A stretch of DNA of 64,000 bases, taken from NCBI GenBank assembly GCA_948567375.1, contig OX419756.1, forward strand, positions 74,042,333 through 74,106,332, in the 5' to 3' direction. The notes below the pieces were generated by a model. It saw only the letters and a list, made by a program, of their open reading frames with translations. It had not been told where the DNA came from and did not search any database. The DNA is from Lunularia cruciata. Its lineage: Eukaryota; Streptophyta; Marchantiopsida; Lunulariales; Lunulariaceae. Shown piece after piece: positions 43,453-56,065 of this stretch. Position numbers and translations under genes: made by a program. Within the stretch, counting starts at the first letter, position 1; every line of letters begins with the position of its first letter.

Positions 43453-45250
43453 ATAAAAGACCAAATTGAGGTAAGTTGATATGTAAGGTTTTATGAGGTT
43501 CTTACATCAATAGACATGTACCACTAAAAGGAAGATAGCTTGGTTATACTTGATTTAGCTAGAGGTGGAGGTTGATATTCTGAACCTTTGAGGGAGAATG
43601 TCTCAAGATGCTTTTATATTTGAGATAATTGAGGACAAGGACTCACCACAAAGAAAACATAAAGCAATTTAGAGATCTTGCTACTTGAACATTATTGCTT
43701 TTGCATTGATCACAAAATTTAGTGAGCCATATACATTTCAAGAAGCTATGGATGAAATTTTCATAAAAGATAGGGAATTGTAATGGAGGAAGAGATAAAG
43801 TCCTTTCATAAGAACCCAACATGGAATCTGGTAAAATGCCTAAAATAAGTGGCAATTGGTCAAAATGGTATAAGGATGAAGGACATATATTCTTAAGTTG
43901 GTGAAGCTAGATCTAAGGTCACACTTGTAGCAAAAAATTAGGCAGAATAGATTTCAAGGAAATCTTTCTCTTGTAGTGAATATCACTTCTATTTGAGTTC
44001 TACTAGCTATTGTTACTCAGTATGACTTGGCATTTGAGCAGCTAGATTTGACCACTTCTCTATATGGAAATTATGAAGAGGAGATCTACATATGTCAAGT
44101 AAAAGGTTTTCAGGTCAATGGGAAGGAGAATTGAGTGTGCAAATTGAATAAATTGTGATATGTAATGACATAAAGTCTTAGATAATGGTAAAAGCAATTT
44201 GATGCTTTTATGATCCATGAATGGTATCCCAAGAGTGAGTTTGATTTTTATATGTAATTCATAAACATTGAGCACTCTCTAAAGTTATATCATCTTGTTG
44301 CTTTTGATTAATGATATGCGCTTTGCTACTCAAAGGAGATATGATATCAATAGGCAACATGGTCAATTGAGTAGAGAGTTTAATATAAAGGATATGTGAC
44401 CTAAAAAAACTAATTTGGGTATAGATATCTAGTATCAAGAAGATATCAAAAAATAAATTGAAAAGGTATTGAAGCATTTGGGGATTGACAATGCAAAGAT
44501 GTTCTCAATGCCCAAACTTCTTTAGCTTCCCGTTTAAGATTATCTTTAAGACAATATCCTAGGACTTAGTAAGAAGGAAGTCTTTGTCTAAGATTCCATA
44601 TATAACAATTGTAGGTTGTGCAAATGTATTGGTTTGCACTAGACCAAATAACTTGTTTGGATTTATTTTGGTGAGTAGGTAGGTATATATAAAATCCAAG
44701 AAAGTAACATAAAGAAGCTTTATATGAATCCTCTAAATACTTAAAGGGTGTTTTAAATATCAGTATTTTATTATATCCAAAGCATGAGAGGGGAGAAGAG
44801 ATCATAGGCTTTGTTGATGTTGACTCTACCATAGACTTCAACAAGAGAAAATATTCTACAAGGTATGTGTTCATGTTGGTAGGTAAACCTATAAGTTAGA
44901 AGTTAAATTTATAGTCAACCAAATGATGTCCAACCACTAAGGCTAAGTACATATGTGTAGCAAAACCAACTAAGAAAGCTATTTTAGCTAAAGAGTTATA
45001 TGAGCAAGATTGGTCTGTTACAAGATCAGATTTTGTTACATTGTGATTGTAAAAATGCAATACATTAATTAGGAATCAAGTAATTTACTCTGAAAGAATA
45101 GACAAATTTTAGATATCACTACATTAAAGATTTCATTAATAGTGGAGATTTGTATCTAAAAAAGATAGATAGATAAGAGTATGTTGCATATATATCTAGA
45201 AGATGATACTTGATGAAAAGTTCAAGTTCTACTTAGACTTGCTTAGTATT

Positions 45251-46060
45251 AGAAGTATATGATGTACGTAAATTTAAAAGATATAGAAAGAACACACATA
45301 AATGATGTTTCACATGAATGGATAATTTAAGATAGGGTTGTGTTTCTCTTTTGTATAAGTGTTTTAGGTGTAGATTAGTATTTTTGAGGTGTGTTATCTC
45401 TACTCAAAGTTGAACGTTTGATATTTATCAAGGTAATGCATCTCATGGTCCAAGAAAGTGAGGAACCAAAATCAATCATACTCATTAAGGCTCAAATTCT
45501 AAAGCATCACCTCCTTGACATTCTTCAATTTCCCATAAATGCCTTAGTAGCTAGGAATATCAAAGCAATAAGGTAAACAAGACTCATTTCCATATATCAA
45601 ATAGAATATCCAATAGATCCCATCATGATTATCATGTACTCCCATAGAAGAGCATGAAGTCTCTTGTCTTGAGATGTTTAGCACTCTCAATTTTTTATTC
45701 TTTGACTAACATCATACACAAGGGTTGGTTGGTTCTCTCTACCAAACCATTGGAGTTTGGCTTATAGGATGTAGTAACTTTATGTGTGATGGAGAAATAT
45801 TGTAGCATAATTGTAGTGGTGCTCCTTGAAAACTCTCCTTCTCAATTGAAAACTAAATCCTAAGGGTAACCATATCAACTCATGAAGCATTCATAATCAG
45901 TTCTACCAACTCTATCTTCATTCTTCTATCTCAATAGTCTAGCTTCAAACCCACTTGGTAAGGTAGTTAGTAATGACTTCAATATACCAATTATTCCTTT
46001 AGGTTCTATTTAGAATATCCATGTAGTGGATTCTACACTTCTCAAATGGTATCACAAATG
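45251..46060 (-). pseudogene. Ty3/gypsy integrase relic B
   Basis: The minus strand around 45960-45990 reads EVITNYLTKWV, close to the gypsy integrase VITDYFTKWVEA. Further on, near 45730-45760, LQWFGRENQP matches NG-x-VER-x-NQ. The stretch aligns with relic A. Stops and frame breaks are frequent. Confidence 0.5.
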
Positions 46061-49000
46061 TGACATGGACCCATCAATATATATGATCCTACCAACCCTA
46101 GCCTATTGTCAAAGGGATTGGCATTAGGCTTTAGTTGTTGCTTATGCCACCCAAAAATTATACTAATTATGATAGTTAAGTAGTATTAGCCCCATGCATG
46201 ATACACATGGCAAAAAAGGACTCTCTTAAGTATATATTGTCCCTCTCTTTACCCTTTGTAAGTAAGATACATACGACCTTATCTTTACTTGTTAAAATAA
46301 TATCAATTCAGTAGAAGGTAAGCATTGCTAAACAAAGTTAGAACTAGCATATTTCTAGAAATAATAAGAATATTCTAGTAGCATTTAAGAAGCTTCTTGG
46401 AGAGAAGCTCCTAGAAACTTCCAAATGATTAAGTAACTTGTACATCAAGTAAATTGCTAGCTTAACTTGTACTTCAAGAAAAAAGACTTCTGAATGTAGA
46501 ATTCTTTGGAAGCTTCTTCTCTAGTCTTGTACTTAGCTTACCAAAGCCTGAATTCAGCTCAAGAATTTGGATTTTCCTTCAATTGAGAGTTTCAATTGGA
46601 GCTTTCATTCTACTATTTCTCTTGATGGTTTGTTACACTTGTCCTTTGTATCAACTTAGCATATCCACAATCTAGTTCAATTCCCAATGATATTAATCCA
46701 CAAAGTTACATGGTCTATGAAGTTAATATGTTTTGCTATGTGTTTCTATAATTGACATGAATCCATGATTTATATTAAGGTCCATTTTATAAGTTTTTTT
46801 ATGCCATATACTATTGCTTGCATGTTTCCTTACTCTACAACCTTAAGTGCTCTATTAAGGATTCCATATCTATTTTGACTCCTACAACTATAATCAAATC
46901 ACTTTTAGAATATTTACAGAAATTCCATAGCAATAACATGCTCAAACACAAAAACCATAACCTAATAAACAACATTTCTACAATCTAAATGATAACCTCA
47001 ATAGCAAGACAATACTTGGTAGTGCTACTAAAGGACCTCTAACTATGACAACTATATTAGAGGAAAGGCAAAATTTATAACCTACCATTATAACAAACAT
47101 ATATATAGTTTGCAAATCATCACTTTTTGCCTTATTGGAGAGGCACATAGGTAGTTTGATTGGTGATTATTCCAACTTGATTATTGGTAGCGCAATGGAA
47201 TGCTAATAATCTAAATATCAAAGGATTAATATAAGAAAACATAACATATAAGAAGGAAATCTAGAATGGAGTAGGTTCAATCATAATAGAAAAAATTACC
47301 CTCCAACTCATAAATATCCAACAAGATTGAGTATCATATTTTATCACTTGATGTAAGTGATGTATGTAAACTATACACTATTACAATATAAACAAAATGT
47401 CATTTTTAGCTAAGGCTATATCTATATAATATGGGTGCCACTTGGTTTAGGATAAAAATTAAGATGAGAAAAATTAGCTAAGGGGTTTATTTAGGAACCA
47501 AAGGTCTAGTGTTAAACCCAAATATTCTGAAATAGCAAGTATTCTTAAAGGTGACCAAATTTTGATAACCTAATATAAATGTTTGCTTAAATTGCATATT
47601 TCATGGCAAGTCTTATGCAAACTAAACATTTTGAAATAAGCTACTCCAAGGAAATGGCCAAAATAGAAGTCTCAAGCCAACAAGTTAGCTTATTGGCCTT
47701 ATAGGCCTCCTTATCCTATCTAGGCCATAGTCATTATGATTGAAAATGAAAAATGGAGCCAAATGAAGCTCACTTTGTTTCCATCCTAAGGTCATCACCA
47801 ATATATAATATCTTGTCAAATTGTCTTCAAACTCTTTGCTTTGCAAACTCAATGAAACTTCATAAGATCTTTTGCAAAATAAAAACCTTAATAGGGTAAA
47901 TTTGACCCGATTTAAAACCATATACTTGTTTTAATTGAATATTGGTCTTCTTTTACAAATATGCTTGTAATTCTAGAAATTCTGCATCTTTAATTTCAAT
48001 ACTCTCTTTATTCTTCAATTTTGTACCTTACATACTATTTTTGGGAAAATATGCAATATTTCTTCACTATTTACACCACCAATACATCTATCATATAAAA
48101 TATGGCAAAATTTTCAACCAACAAAAATTTTCAGAAGAAATCCAACTAAAACTTCAACAATTCTACCCTCTGCAATCAAACCATCCTTTAATTCCCAAAA
48201 TTTTAACATCACCTTCATCGATTATCTTCAAAATATTTGACAATATTACCTTTGCACATAGTTTCAAATATTGACTATATATTTTAGCATCAATTACATC
48301 CATTGTCTTCAATTATCTGCAAATAATAACTACTCAACAAAGATAAATACCCTAGGTTGGAAATACCACCAACACCCACTTTCAAGAAACAAAATTTTCC
48401 ACTCAAATTTTTACAGTTGTTTCTTCTTCTAATCACAACAAGAATCACATGCATCCTCATTAAATACGTAACAACAAGTACACTCAATCAAGCCAAACCC
48501 ATTCTAGCACTAAGGAATCCAAGTTAAGTTGCTCCACTCTCTCCACCATAGCTAAGAACTCAAGAGGCTCTCTAAAGTTCCAACTCAATATATACTCCTT
48601 CTTACAAAGACCAAGAAGGTTGACCCTTAGAGCATATGAAACTATCCTAGTGGTGTAAATAGTTGGTCTAATGGTACCCAAGGAAACCTAGATAGTGTAG
48701 ATGGTACAATTGAGTAGCCTACTAGTGGCTACAAATATAATTATAGTTGTCAAGATAATAACCCAAGTGCAACCTAGCAAACTAGGTAGAGCACTATAGC
48801 CAAGGTGATATATATCCACTCATTTATCTTAAGATACAAAGAGAATATACTACTCATGAAGATTTCTTATAAATAAAAAAAACATATATTATATTTCCCA
48901 TAGAACTTTTGTGTATCATAAGGCATTCATATATCTTTACTCTTTGAGCTTTTCATAACTCTCTCTCTCTACTACTTCTTTGAACAAGTTGCTATATTCC

Positions 49001-50140
49001 ATCTAGCAATAACCATAAATCATCACAAGAACTACTTACTCCAAACTAATATTTTTTAATCTTTCATTTGGAATCTTAAAGTCAGGTTATACATAAGATA
49101 ATAGATTTTTTAAACTAATAGTGATATGTAGTATGACAAATAGTCCACTTATTTATTTAATCCAATTCACCACTTTTTGGTTTTGAGTCATATGATCCCT
49201 CTAAAGAAGTATCAAAGGAGGTAAGTTCAAATATTCTCTAGTTAAAACTACTTGAATCATATATTTGAACATTTAATCAACTTGATCATAGAAATCCCCA
49301 ATTTAATGTAATCTAACTTTGAATTTATTGAAAAGTAGCATTTTTTTAGAGTAAAGGTTCAACAAGTGGAAGAAAAGTCAGATCAAGGTCCCAAAAACCA
49401 AGGAAGCAAGAGGACTTGGATTGGTCATATGGTACATATTTTACATATGGTGCTTTGAAGGAAGTACTCCCTTTCATCCTCATATGTGTAGTTATTAAGG
49501 ATTTGACCATAGAAAAGATGTGCAAGGAATGTTAGAGATAACAAGTCCTAACAAAATGACATGATAAGATGCATATGCAAGTTTCTAATTATGAATGATT
49601 GATGAGAGATAATGATGATGTAACTTCTATAGTCATGGAAAAAAATTCCCTAAGAACTACATGGTAGATTCCACTTATCATTACATTCTTTTTTTATTGA
49701 CTAACTTTGCATGGATCACAATAGAGTATAGCTTGTCAAAAAATTTCACTTCTCGATATATCAAAGATATCAAAAAGAAGTTTTTGGGTGCAAAGCCTTG
49801 TGCATGAGAGAAGTAATTCATTGGGAAGAGGTTTAATCAAAGAAGTAAAAGAACCTAAGAAAAGCTAGATTTTGCAAGTTTGTCATTCCTTCTTCCCTTG
49901 TCTTGTTCTCTTGGTATGAAAAGATAAAAGTTGTAATTAAAGATTAAGAACAACCAACTACAACTCAGGTCTTGCAAGTGTGTCATCCTTCTCATTTTCA
50001 TTCTTTTGTATAGAATGTGCCAAAGCTTAGAAGAAAACTAATCTAGACATTTTCTTCAAAGATATCTTCAAAAATAAGATTCATCTATTTAGAGCTAGGA
50101 TTTGTCATCAAGTTAGTCTCATCCCATAGTTGGGAATATG
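46061..50140. other. AT-rich, no recognised gene
   Basis: About 4 kb of AT-rich DNA. A block at 46380-46510 has repeated AGAAGCTTCTT-type inverted phrases, possibly LTR sequence. Short frames at 47685-47921, 47942-48274 and 48484-48681 show no family features and sit in low-complexity AT-rich DNA. I see no splice-linked coding exons. Confidence 0.45.
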
Positions 50141-51075
50141 GGATGCTACGGGAAAAAAGAAGTGATGGTACAATCCTTTCATGGCTAGTTATTCACTTGG
50201 CTTGGGGAGGAAATTTTCAACATTCCCATAGTTGGTCATAAATTTACTAAGGTATGGGAATCTCCCATATACACTTACCCTTGGAGATGACTCTTAAGTT
50301 TATCACCTCCTAGAGCCCTTTGGCCTCCTTGGTATATTCTTTTGTAAAGTTGTGACAAATTCCTATGTGCAGGTCTATTATACAACCTACCACTTGAATA
50401 ATCATTGCTATGAGTACTCAAGGAGCACTACATAACATACATAATTTAGCCAAAAATGCACTTACATATTTGTACAACACATAAAATTAGGGTAGAATAG
50501 TGTTGTCTTTACTAAGCCTGATTGCTTTGACCCTTAGTCCTAGATCAGTAATACACCTTTTGAAGGAAAATTGACCAATTCGACTAGGCTTGCCTTAGCT
50601 TGTAGGAAAAAAAAGCTATATCAAGATGGCTTAATCAGCCTTTAGAAGAATCCTCTATTGCCATGGATTCTAATCAAAAGATCTCCTACCAAGGGAGGAA
50701 TCTGCTCAAATAGCTGCTCTAACCCTAAAAACTACCCTTATTTACCCTTGTCACTTTTCTTGTTGTGGCCGCTACCTCCTCTTTGTGCTCGCACCATAAA
50801 TACCAATAAGCTCTCCTTCCTTAGATGCTCCTACTCTAGATGTACATAATTTCACATTGTTAGAACATCATTGGAGGGTTAATTACTACCTATCTTTGAA
50901 TAATGTACATTTTTACAACCAAAACCCCCGCACCAATGTTATAGAAGTTAGCCATTACTTTGTTCTATTTACATAGCATGTAGTTGATTCTTCACACACA
51001 TTCATTCCATAGTTTCTTCTATAACTTCTCATAGAGGGTTCATCCTATGCCTCTTGTTTCCTACTTAAGGCTTTT
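50141..51075. repeat. Diverged ~930-bp repeat, copy 1
   Basis: Co-linear with 54232-55155. Shared phrases in order: GAAGTGATGGTACAATCCTT, CCTTTGGCCTCCTTGGTAT, TACTAAGCCTGATTGCTT, TCTAGATGTACATA and TTCATCCCATAG-like. Probably part of a retroelement; which part is not recognised. Confidence 0.8.
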
Positions 51076-52570
51076 TTTCCCATGACATAGCACTCTCCTA
51101 AGTCTGTGCACTCTGGGAAAGCCTCATTTGTACTATCTCCTCTTCTTGCACTTATCATTTGACTAAGGGAAGAATTGGGCCCTCATTTATAGTTGGTTCC
51201 CGTCTGGTCTTTCTCTTGGTAATCCTTGATGATTGTGACTTACACATCAATGAACCCATCCAAGTATACCAACCCCAAGTTCCTTCCCAAAAACAACAAC
51301 TCCACATGCTAGCCTACTACATAAGGTACATGAAAGTTGTATTTTTTTTATCTCCAGTCAAAAAGGGTTAAACATACTTTCTTCTTTGATTTTTTTGGCC
51401 CCAATCAATTGTGCACCTAGGCTAAAGCCTTGCAATGTACCACTGCTTGGAACACTACTAGATCCTATGTAGTATACCACATATGCCAGCAGCTCTCCAC
51501 ATGTCCATGGTCTCTTGTACTCCCATATGGCAGAGTTGTACCTCAGATCAATAATGTGGCTTCTTCTTGTAGGAGAAATGGCGGATTCTACCTAAGTAGA
51601 GCACCTTTGAGTCCCATCTATCCTTAAGTCTTTCTTTTAAACCCTTGAGAAGGGAGTCCAAGGATGCATGAAGCCTTGTTGACTCCATATCAACATGCGT
51701 AATGATTGGTGGTGCAAGACCTTGGAAATTACTGGACAACCAACATAGTGGAGTGTCGGTTGGCACCATCAATCTTGCATGATTCTAGGATCAATAGATA
51801 CACAAAGGATTTTTTTCATGCTTAAGTACATAATGGAATTTCTCATATACTACTATGGATTATATGGGACTTCTTACCCAAAATTTTTAGTCCAAGTGGT
51901 AAGATATGGGAAGTCCTTTTACTACGGGTTTGCTTGACTTGGGCATATACAAGATAACCATCAAATTGTGCTTGTCCTTTGAATTTTCATCCTCCTTGCT
52001 GGCATCCAAGTCATGCCCCTTATCATGGCACTTGGTCATGTAGGAGCTTAGTGCATCGTATGTTAGAGAATACTTGAAGGTATGGCTCTTGCATTTTTGT
52101 ACCCATTTCTCCAAAATTGCTAAGGATACATCCATTGAAGGAGCAAAATTACTCCAAGCCCTCTCTCCCAATTGCTCAAGCACAATCTTAAGTTCCTATA
52201 TCATTGTGCTAATTTTCACCTTCTATGCTTTGAGATCAGTGTTGATGGTGGCATTATGGATGCTTTGTAATCTAACATCTTGATGTATTCTTGCGGTCTC
52301 CTTGTTGGACACCAATAGTACCTTGATGTATACTCGTCTAGGATATAACTTTTAGGATAAAAAAATACTTTTTTTTGCAGAAGAGGTCTTTGTAGTCTTT
52401 TAGGAGAATTAGTTTACTTAGCAAATCGTTAAGATTGTAGCATCGTTGAACTTGCTTGATGAATAAGCACCTCGGGGAGGAGAGTGGAGAAGATTATACT
52501 TGTATAGAGAAGGATTTCCCACTTAGATGCTTTCAGCAGTTCTTCCATACCAACTTGCTCTCCCAAATAA
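51076..52570. other. AT-rich sequence between repeat copy 1 and the mitochondrial insert
   Basis: No gene is recognised. The minus-strand frame 51887-52183 (98 codons, Lys/Ser-rich) has no family motif and is likely retroelement debris. Confidence 0.4.
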
Positions 52571-52660
52571 TATTATATTAATGCTTAGGATTTGATTGAT
52601 CAACTGTTCAAGCCGTATTCCGCCTACGACGCCCTGTTTGATAAAATACGCATAAAAGTT

Positions 52661-52922
52661 ATGAGTAATGGAGTTCGTCATTTATTGTGGGATTTGGGGT
52701 TTTTTCTAGAATTATCTAAAGTGTATACTTCCGGAATTATTATGTTATTCTGTGCAGCTTTTTTAGCTTTATTGAATGGTATTATTGAAAGATGGGGTTC
52801 CAAAATGAACAATTTTGCACAAAGATGGCTGTTTTCCACAAACCAAGCTTAGCTAACGCAATACCTGTCGTAGGAGACACTATAGTAACTTGGCTTTGGG
52901 GTGGCTAGACAATGCAACCTTA
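52661..52922 (+). pseudogene. Nuclear mosaic of mitochondrial sdh3, cox1 and cob fragments
   Basis: 52661-52777 encodes MSNGVRHLLWDLGFFLELSK and VYTSGIIMLFCAAFLALLN, the C-terminal part of bryophyte-type mitochondrial Sdh3. 52805-52843 encodes MNNFAQRWLFSTN, the start of Cox1, in frame with it. About 52850-52922 encodes NAIPVVGDTIVTWLWGG, then DNATL, an internal piece of cytochrome b lacking the two residues between these blocks through a microdeletion. All are on the same strand within 262 bp. Fragments of three genes so joined cannot be functional. They are either a copy of an already recombined mitochondrial region or pieces joined during nuclear capture. Confidence 0.85.
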
Positions 52923-53170
52923 CTCGCCAGAAAACGTCAAAAAGTGACACCCGTCCGCTACGCGTGGACGCAAGATGTAATAAAACGGGGGTGTTACACG
53001 GTGGGGGGTTATGTGGACTTCTACATATGTCCCGGGAATGTAGTTCTTCTTCTACCCACATGGATAGAGGGATTCACCCCGCCTGTGCCGGAAATGGCTT
53101 GACGATTTCTGCACACTCCTTAACGAAAGGAGGCACGTAGTGCAAAGACCTGAGGGAGAGGTGCGTAGCA
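52923..53170. other. GC-rich continuation of the mitochondrial insert, origin unassigned
   Basis: This stretch is distinctly more GC-rich than the AT-rich flanks (for example CACCCGTCCGCTACGCGTGG near 52949). Open frames cross it in two phases. It is probably more organelle-derived DNA, but I cannot name the source. The change back to AT-rich sequence at about 53170 is the likely right edge. Confidence 0.45.
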
Positions 53171-53650
53171 ATAAATGTGGTTTCAATGTCAGCCCTTGAT
53201 TCATTTTTCAATCCACTAAATACCTCAAGGTGAATAGGAAGTATATCATAGGAGACATAGGTTAATCCATGGGAATTCTATAGTTGGATATCTCCCAACA
53301 ATATCACTTTTTCTAGTACACATTTGGTCCTCCAAACTTCCAAAGTTAGCTCCAACAACATCATGGAGAACTACTCCATACCAATTTTCACATGTAGAAA
53401 TACATGGCAGTGTATTGCTTCTCCTGTAATAAGGGCAAGGTAGATTTGATCCACCAAGATGAAGACCATCATTTCTTGCTATAGCCAAGTGAAGATGATA
53501 AATACCTCACTTTGCATATCTTATGTTAGGTTAGTTGGGGGAGGAAAGAATATCAAGCCAAGCATTCTTTATCTATTGGACATAATGCTTTAGATGCCTC
53601 CTTGAATTGATTGACATTGATGATTCCTGGTGGCCAGAATATCATAAACA
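53171..53650. other. AT-rich sequence, nothing assigned
   Basis: No gene, RNA or repeat recognised. A short minus-strand frame at 53246-53488 has no family features. Confidence 0.4.
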
Positions 53651-54052
53651 ACAAAAGGTGGTAACAGTGACTACATGAATCATAGGAGCTAAAACAGGTG
53701 TTTTGACCACAAGAAAGGCTTGTGTAGAAGCCAGTTGTGGTACTAGTGCAGATGGGTTTTCTTGGGCAGACTTGCTTGCCATTAAAGATTCTTCTTATGA
53801 TTTAACAAGAGTACTAGGCTTTCCCTTGGGTTTAAAACAACACAACTTGTGACAAAAGGTGGTAACAGTGACTACATAAATCATAGGAGCTAAAACAGGT
53901 GTTTTGACCACAAGAAAGGCTTGTGTAGAAGCCATTTGTGCTACTAGTGCAGATGGGTTTTCTTGGGCAGACTTGCTTGCCATTAAAGATTCTTCTTATG
54001 ATTTAACAAGAGTACTAGTACTTTCCCTTGGGTTTAAAACAACACAACTTGT
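53651..54052. repeat. Two-copy 201-bp tandem duplication
   Basis: Both units start ACAAAAGGTGGTAACAGTGA (53651 and 53852) and run nearly identically through AGCTAAAACAGGTGTTTTGA and GGGTTTTCTTGGGCAGACTT. Only a few substitutions and a 3-bp difference separate them, so the duplication is recent compared with the surrounding repeats. Confidence 0.92.
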
Positions 54053-54231
54053 AGAAATGGGAGGTAATGCTTCCCCTTGGCTTAAAACAATAGTATTCTT
54101 GTGGCCTAGAGGAGAATAAACATGTCTTGAGCAAGTTGTAGAGATTAGTGGAGAGGACATACCAGTCAGCCGGTAGTGGCACCAAAAATATCGGTGGATT
54201 AGTCCAATCCTATAGTGAGGAATACATGATG

Positions 54232-55155
54232 CTAAAAAAAGGAAGTGATGGTACAATCCTTGTGCTGTTGGCCATTCACTTGGCTCCAAGAGGAAATGTT
54301 GTCAAGATTCCCATAATGGTCATAAATCCACCAAGGTATTGGAATTTCCCACAGACACTCACCTTTGGAGGTGGCTCTCAAGTTTTTCACCCCCATGAGC
54401 CCTTTGGCCTCCTTGGTATGTTCCTTCTTGAAATTGCAATAGATTCTTATAGGTAGGTCTATAAAACACCTAATTCTTAAGGAATTAATGCAAAGAGTAC
54501 CTAAGGAGCACTGATTCATAACTTAGCAAAAAATGCACTTGACCATTTGTACTACATACTAAATTAAGGTAGAATAATGTTTTCTTTACTAAGCCTGATT
54601 GCTTCAACCCTTAGGCTTGGATCAATAGTACAACTTTTAAAGGAAGACCAACCAATTCCCATAGTTATGGCTAGGCCTACCTTAGCCCATAAGCAAAAAA
54701 AGATATATCAAGATGGTTGAATCTGCCTTTAGAAGAGTCCTCTACTGCAATGGATTTTAATCAAAGATCCCTTACAAAGGGAGGAAAGACCCACTTAAAT
54801 AGTTGCTCTAACCCTAAAAATAATTTTCTATCTACTTCTTCTTGCAGCCACCATCTCCTCTATGTGCTTGCACCATAAATGCAAGTTGGCCCTCCTCTCT
54901 CAAATGCTCATACTCTAGATGTACATAGTCTAAAATTGTTAGAGCATTTCTGAAATCTTAATTTCTACATATCTCCAAAGAATGTACATCCATATAGCCT
55001 AAATTCCCACATTTTCATTAGGTGAAGCTGGCCTGTAAGTTCTATTTACATAGCCCATAGATGATTCTTCTTGCACATTCATCCCATAGTTTCCTTTGTA
55101 ACTTCTTGTAGAGTGTACCATTTTGTACCTCTTGTTTCATGCTTAATGCTTTTTC
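54232..55155. repeat. Diverged ~930-bp repeat, copy 2
   Basis: Same strand and order as 50141-51075, about 4.1 kb away. The mitochondrial insert and the 201-bp tandem duplication lie between the copies, which could be LTRs or a duplicated block. Confidence 0.8.
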
Positions 55156-55975
55156 ACCACGACAAGATTGAGAAAATTGACTTCTTATTTGCTTATACAA
55201 AGTGCTTTATGAGTCAAAGGACTTTCATGACACCATCAAAGTACACCTAGGTATTTCTGGATATCCATATGAAAAAGAAGAAATGCAAGCACAATGATAA
55301 CCATGCTCTTCTTTTTAGAATGGCTACCATTGCTATTTTTAGGATATTTTTGAGATGGTATTGAGTTTCCAGTATGGTGATTATGGTTTCAAGCAATTTA
55401 ATATTTCAAATATAAGGTGGTCTAAGAAATGTGTATCAGCTTTTATTACATCATTTAGTAAGTATATCTATGCATTTCACATCAAATATCATGTATATCC
55501 TTTTTCTTATCTTTATACACTAACTTAATGTTTGTGCAAAGGGTAAAACCTATTTTTAGGCACTTAGGAGGATCAAGGATAAACCAATAAAAAGATTAAT
55601 CTTTGACTAAGTATTGGTCAAAGGAAGGATCAAGTCTATGAGCAATTTCACCCTAATATATGATATGAATAATATAACATATGTTCTAGTCAAGTGTAGG
55701 CTTCTCTATTGATGTACCAAATCTAAAGCCTTGGTGACGAATTTTCTTGAATCTCCATTAATCACCTAACACTATAATGGATTATTTGATCACTATGCTT
55801 TCTAGATCCAAGGACTAGGTATGAGATCTTTAATTATTTGTAGTGAGATATTGATATTTAGGACCTTCTTTTTATTAGTCCAACTTTTTTAATTCTCAAT
55901 TAAATGAGAAGTATAATATATATTCAATTATATCTTTTGACCTCCTTAATCTAAAAAATAATGGCCATGGATGTT
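55156..55975. other. AT-rich sequence, nothing assigned
   Basis: About 0.8 kb of AT-rich DNA before a microsatellite. No coding or repeat feature is supported. Confidence 0.4.
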
Positions 55976-55992
55976 AAGAGAGAGAGAGAGAG

Positions 55993-56063
<71 letters not shown>
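55976..56063. repeat. Compound (AG)n(AT)n microsatellite
   Basis: About ten AG units followed by about 33 AT units without interruption, at the left edge of the dispersed repeat that follows. Confidence 0.92.

Positions 56064-56065
<2 letters not shown>

Larger units (their letters stand above)
41300..45250 (+). pseudogene. Old, heavily decayed Copia pol relic
   Basis: Integrase pieces around 42040-42200 read FIDDYFIKMWVYMMKS and GGEYKSEEFD. Reverse transcriptase around 44020-44230 reads FEQLDLTTSLYGNYEEEIY, VKGFQVNGKEN and KQFDAFM. RNase H near 44815-44890 reads DVDSTIDFNKRKYSTRYVF, with CDCKNAIH near 45045. The order is that of plant Copia on the plus strand. Stops in every frame show long decay. 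A tandem duplication (41675-41841) and a non-LTR insertion (42594-43452) lie inside it. Confidence 0.75.

Noticed and set aside
47685-48681. Several 60-110-codon frames
   Set aside because: They lie in AT-rich low-complexity DNA, lack motifs and neighbouring exons, and are expected by chance.
52592-52660. Start of the 86-codon frame as an expressed chimeric gene
   Set aside because: The segment before the Sdh3 part (52592-52660) could not be assigned to any gene and no promoter was seen. Expression is not supported, so it is treated as part of a pseudogene.
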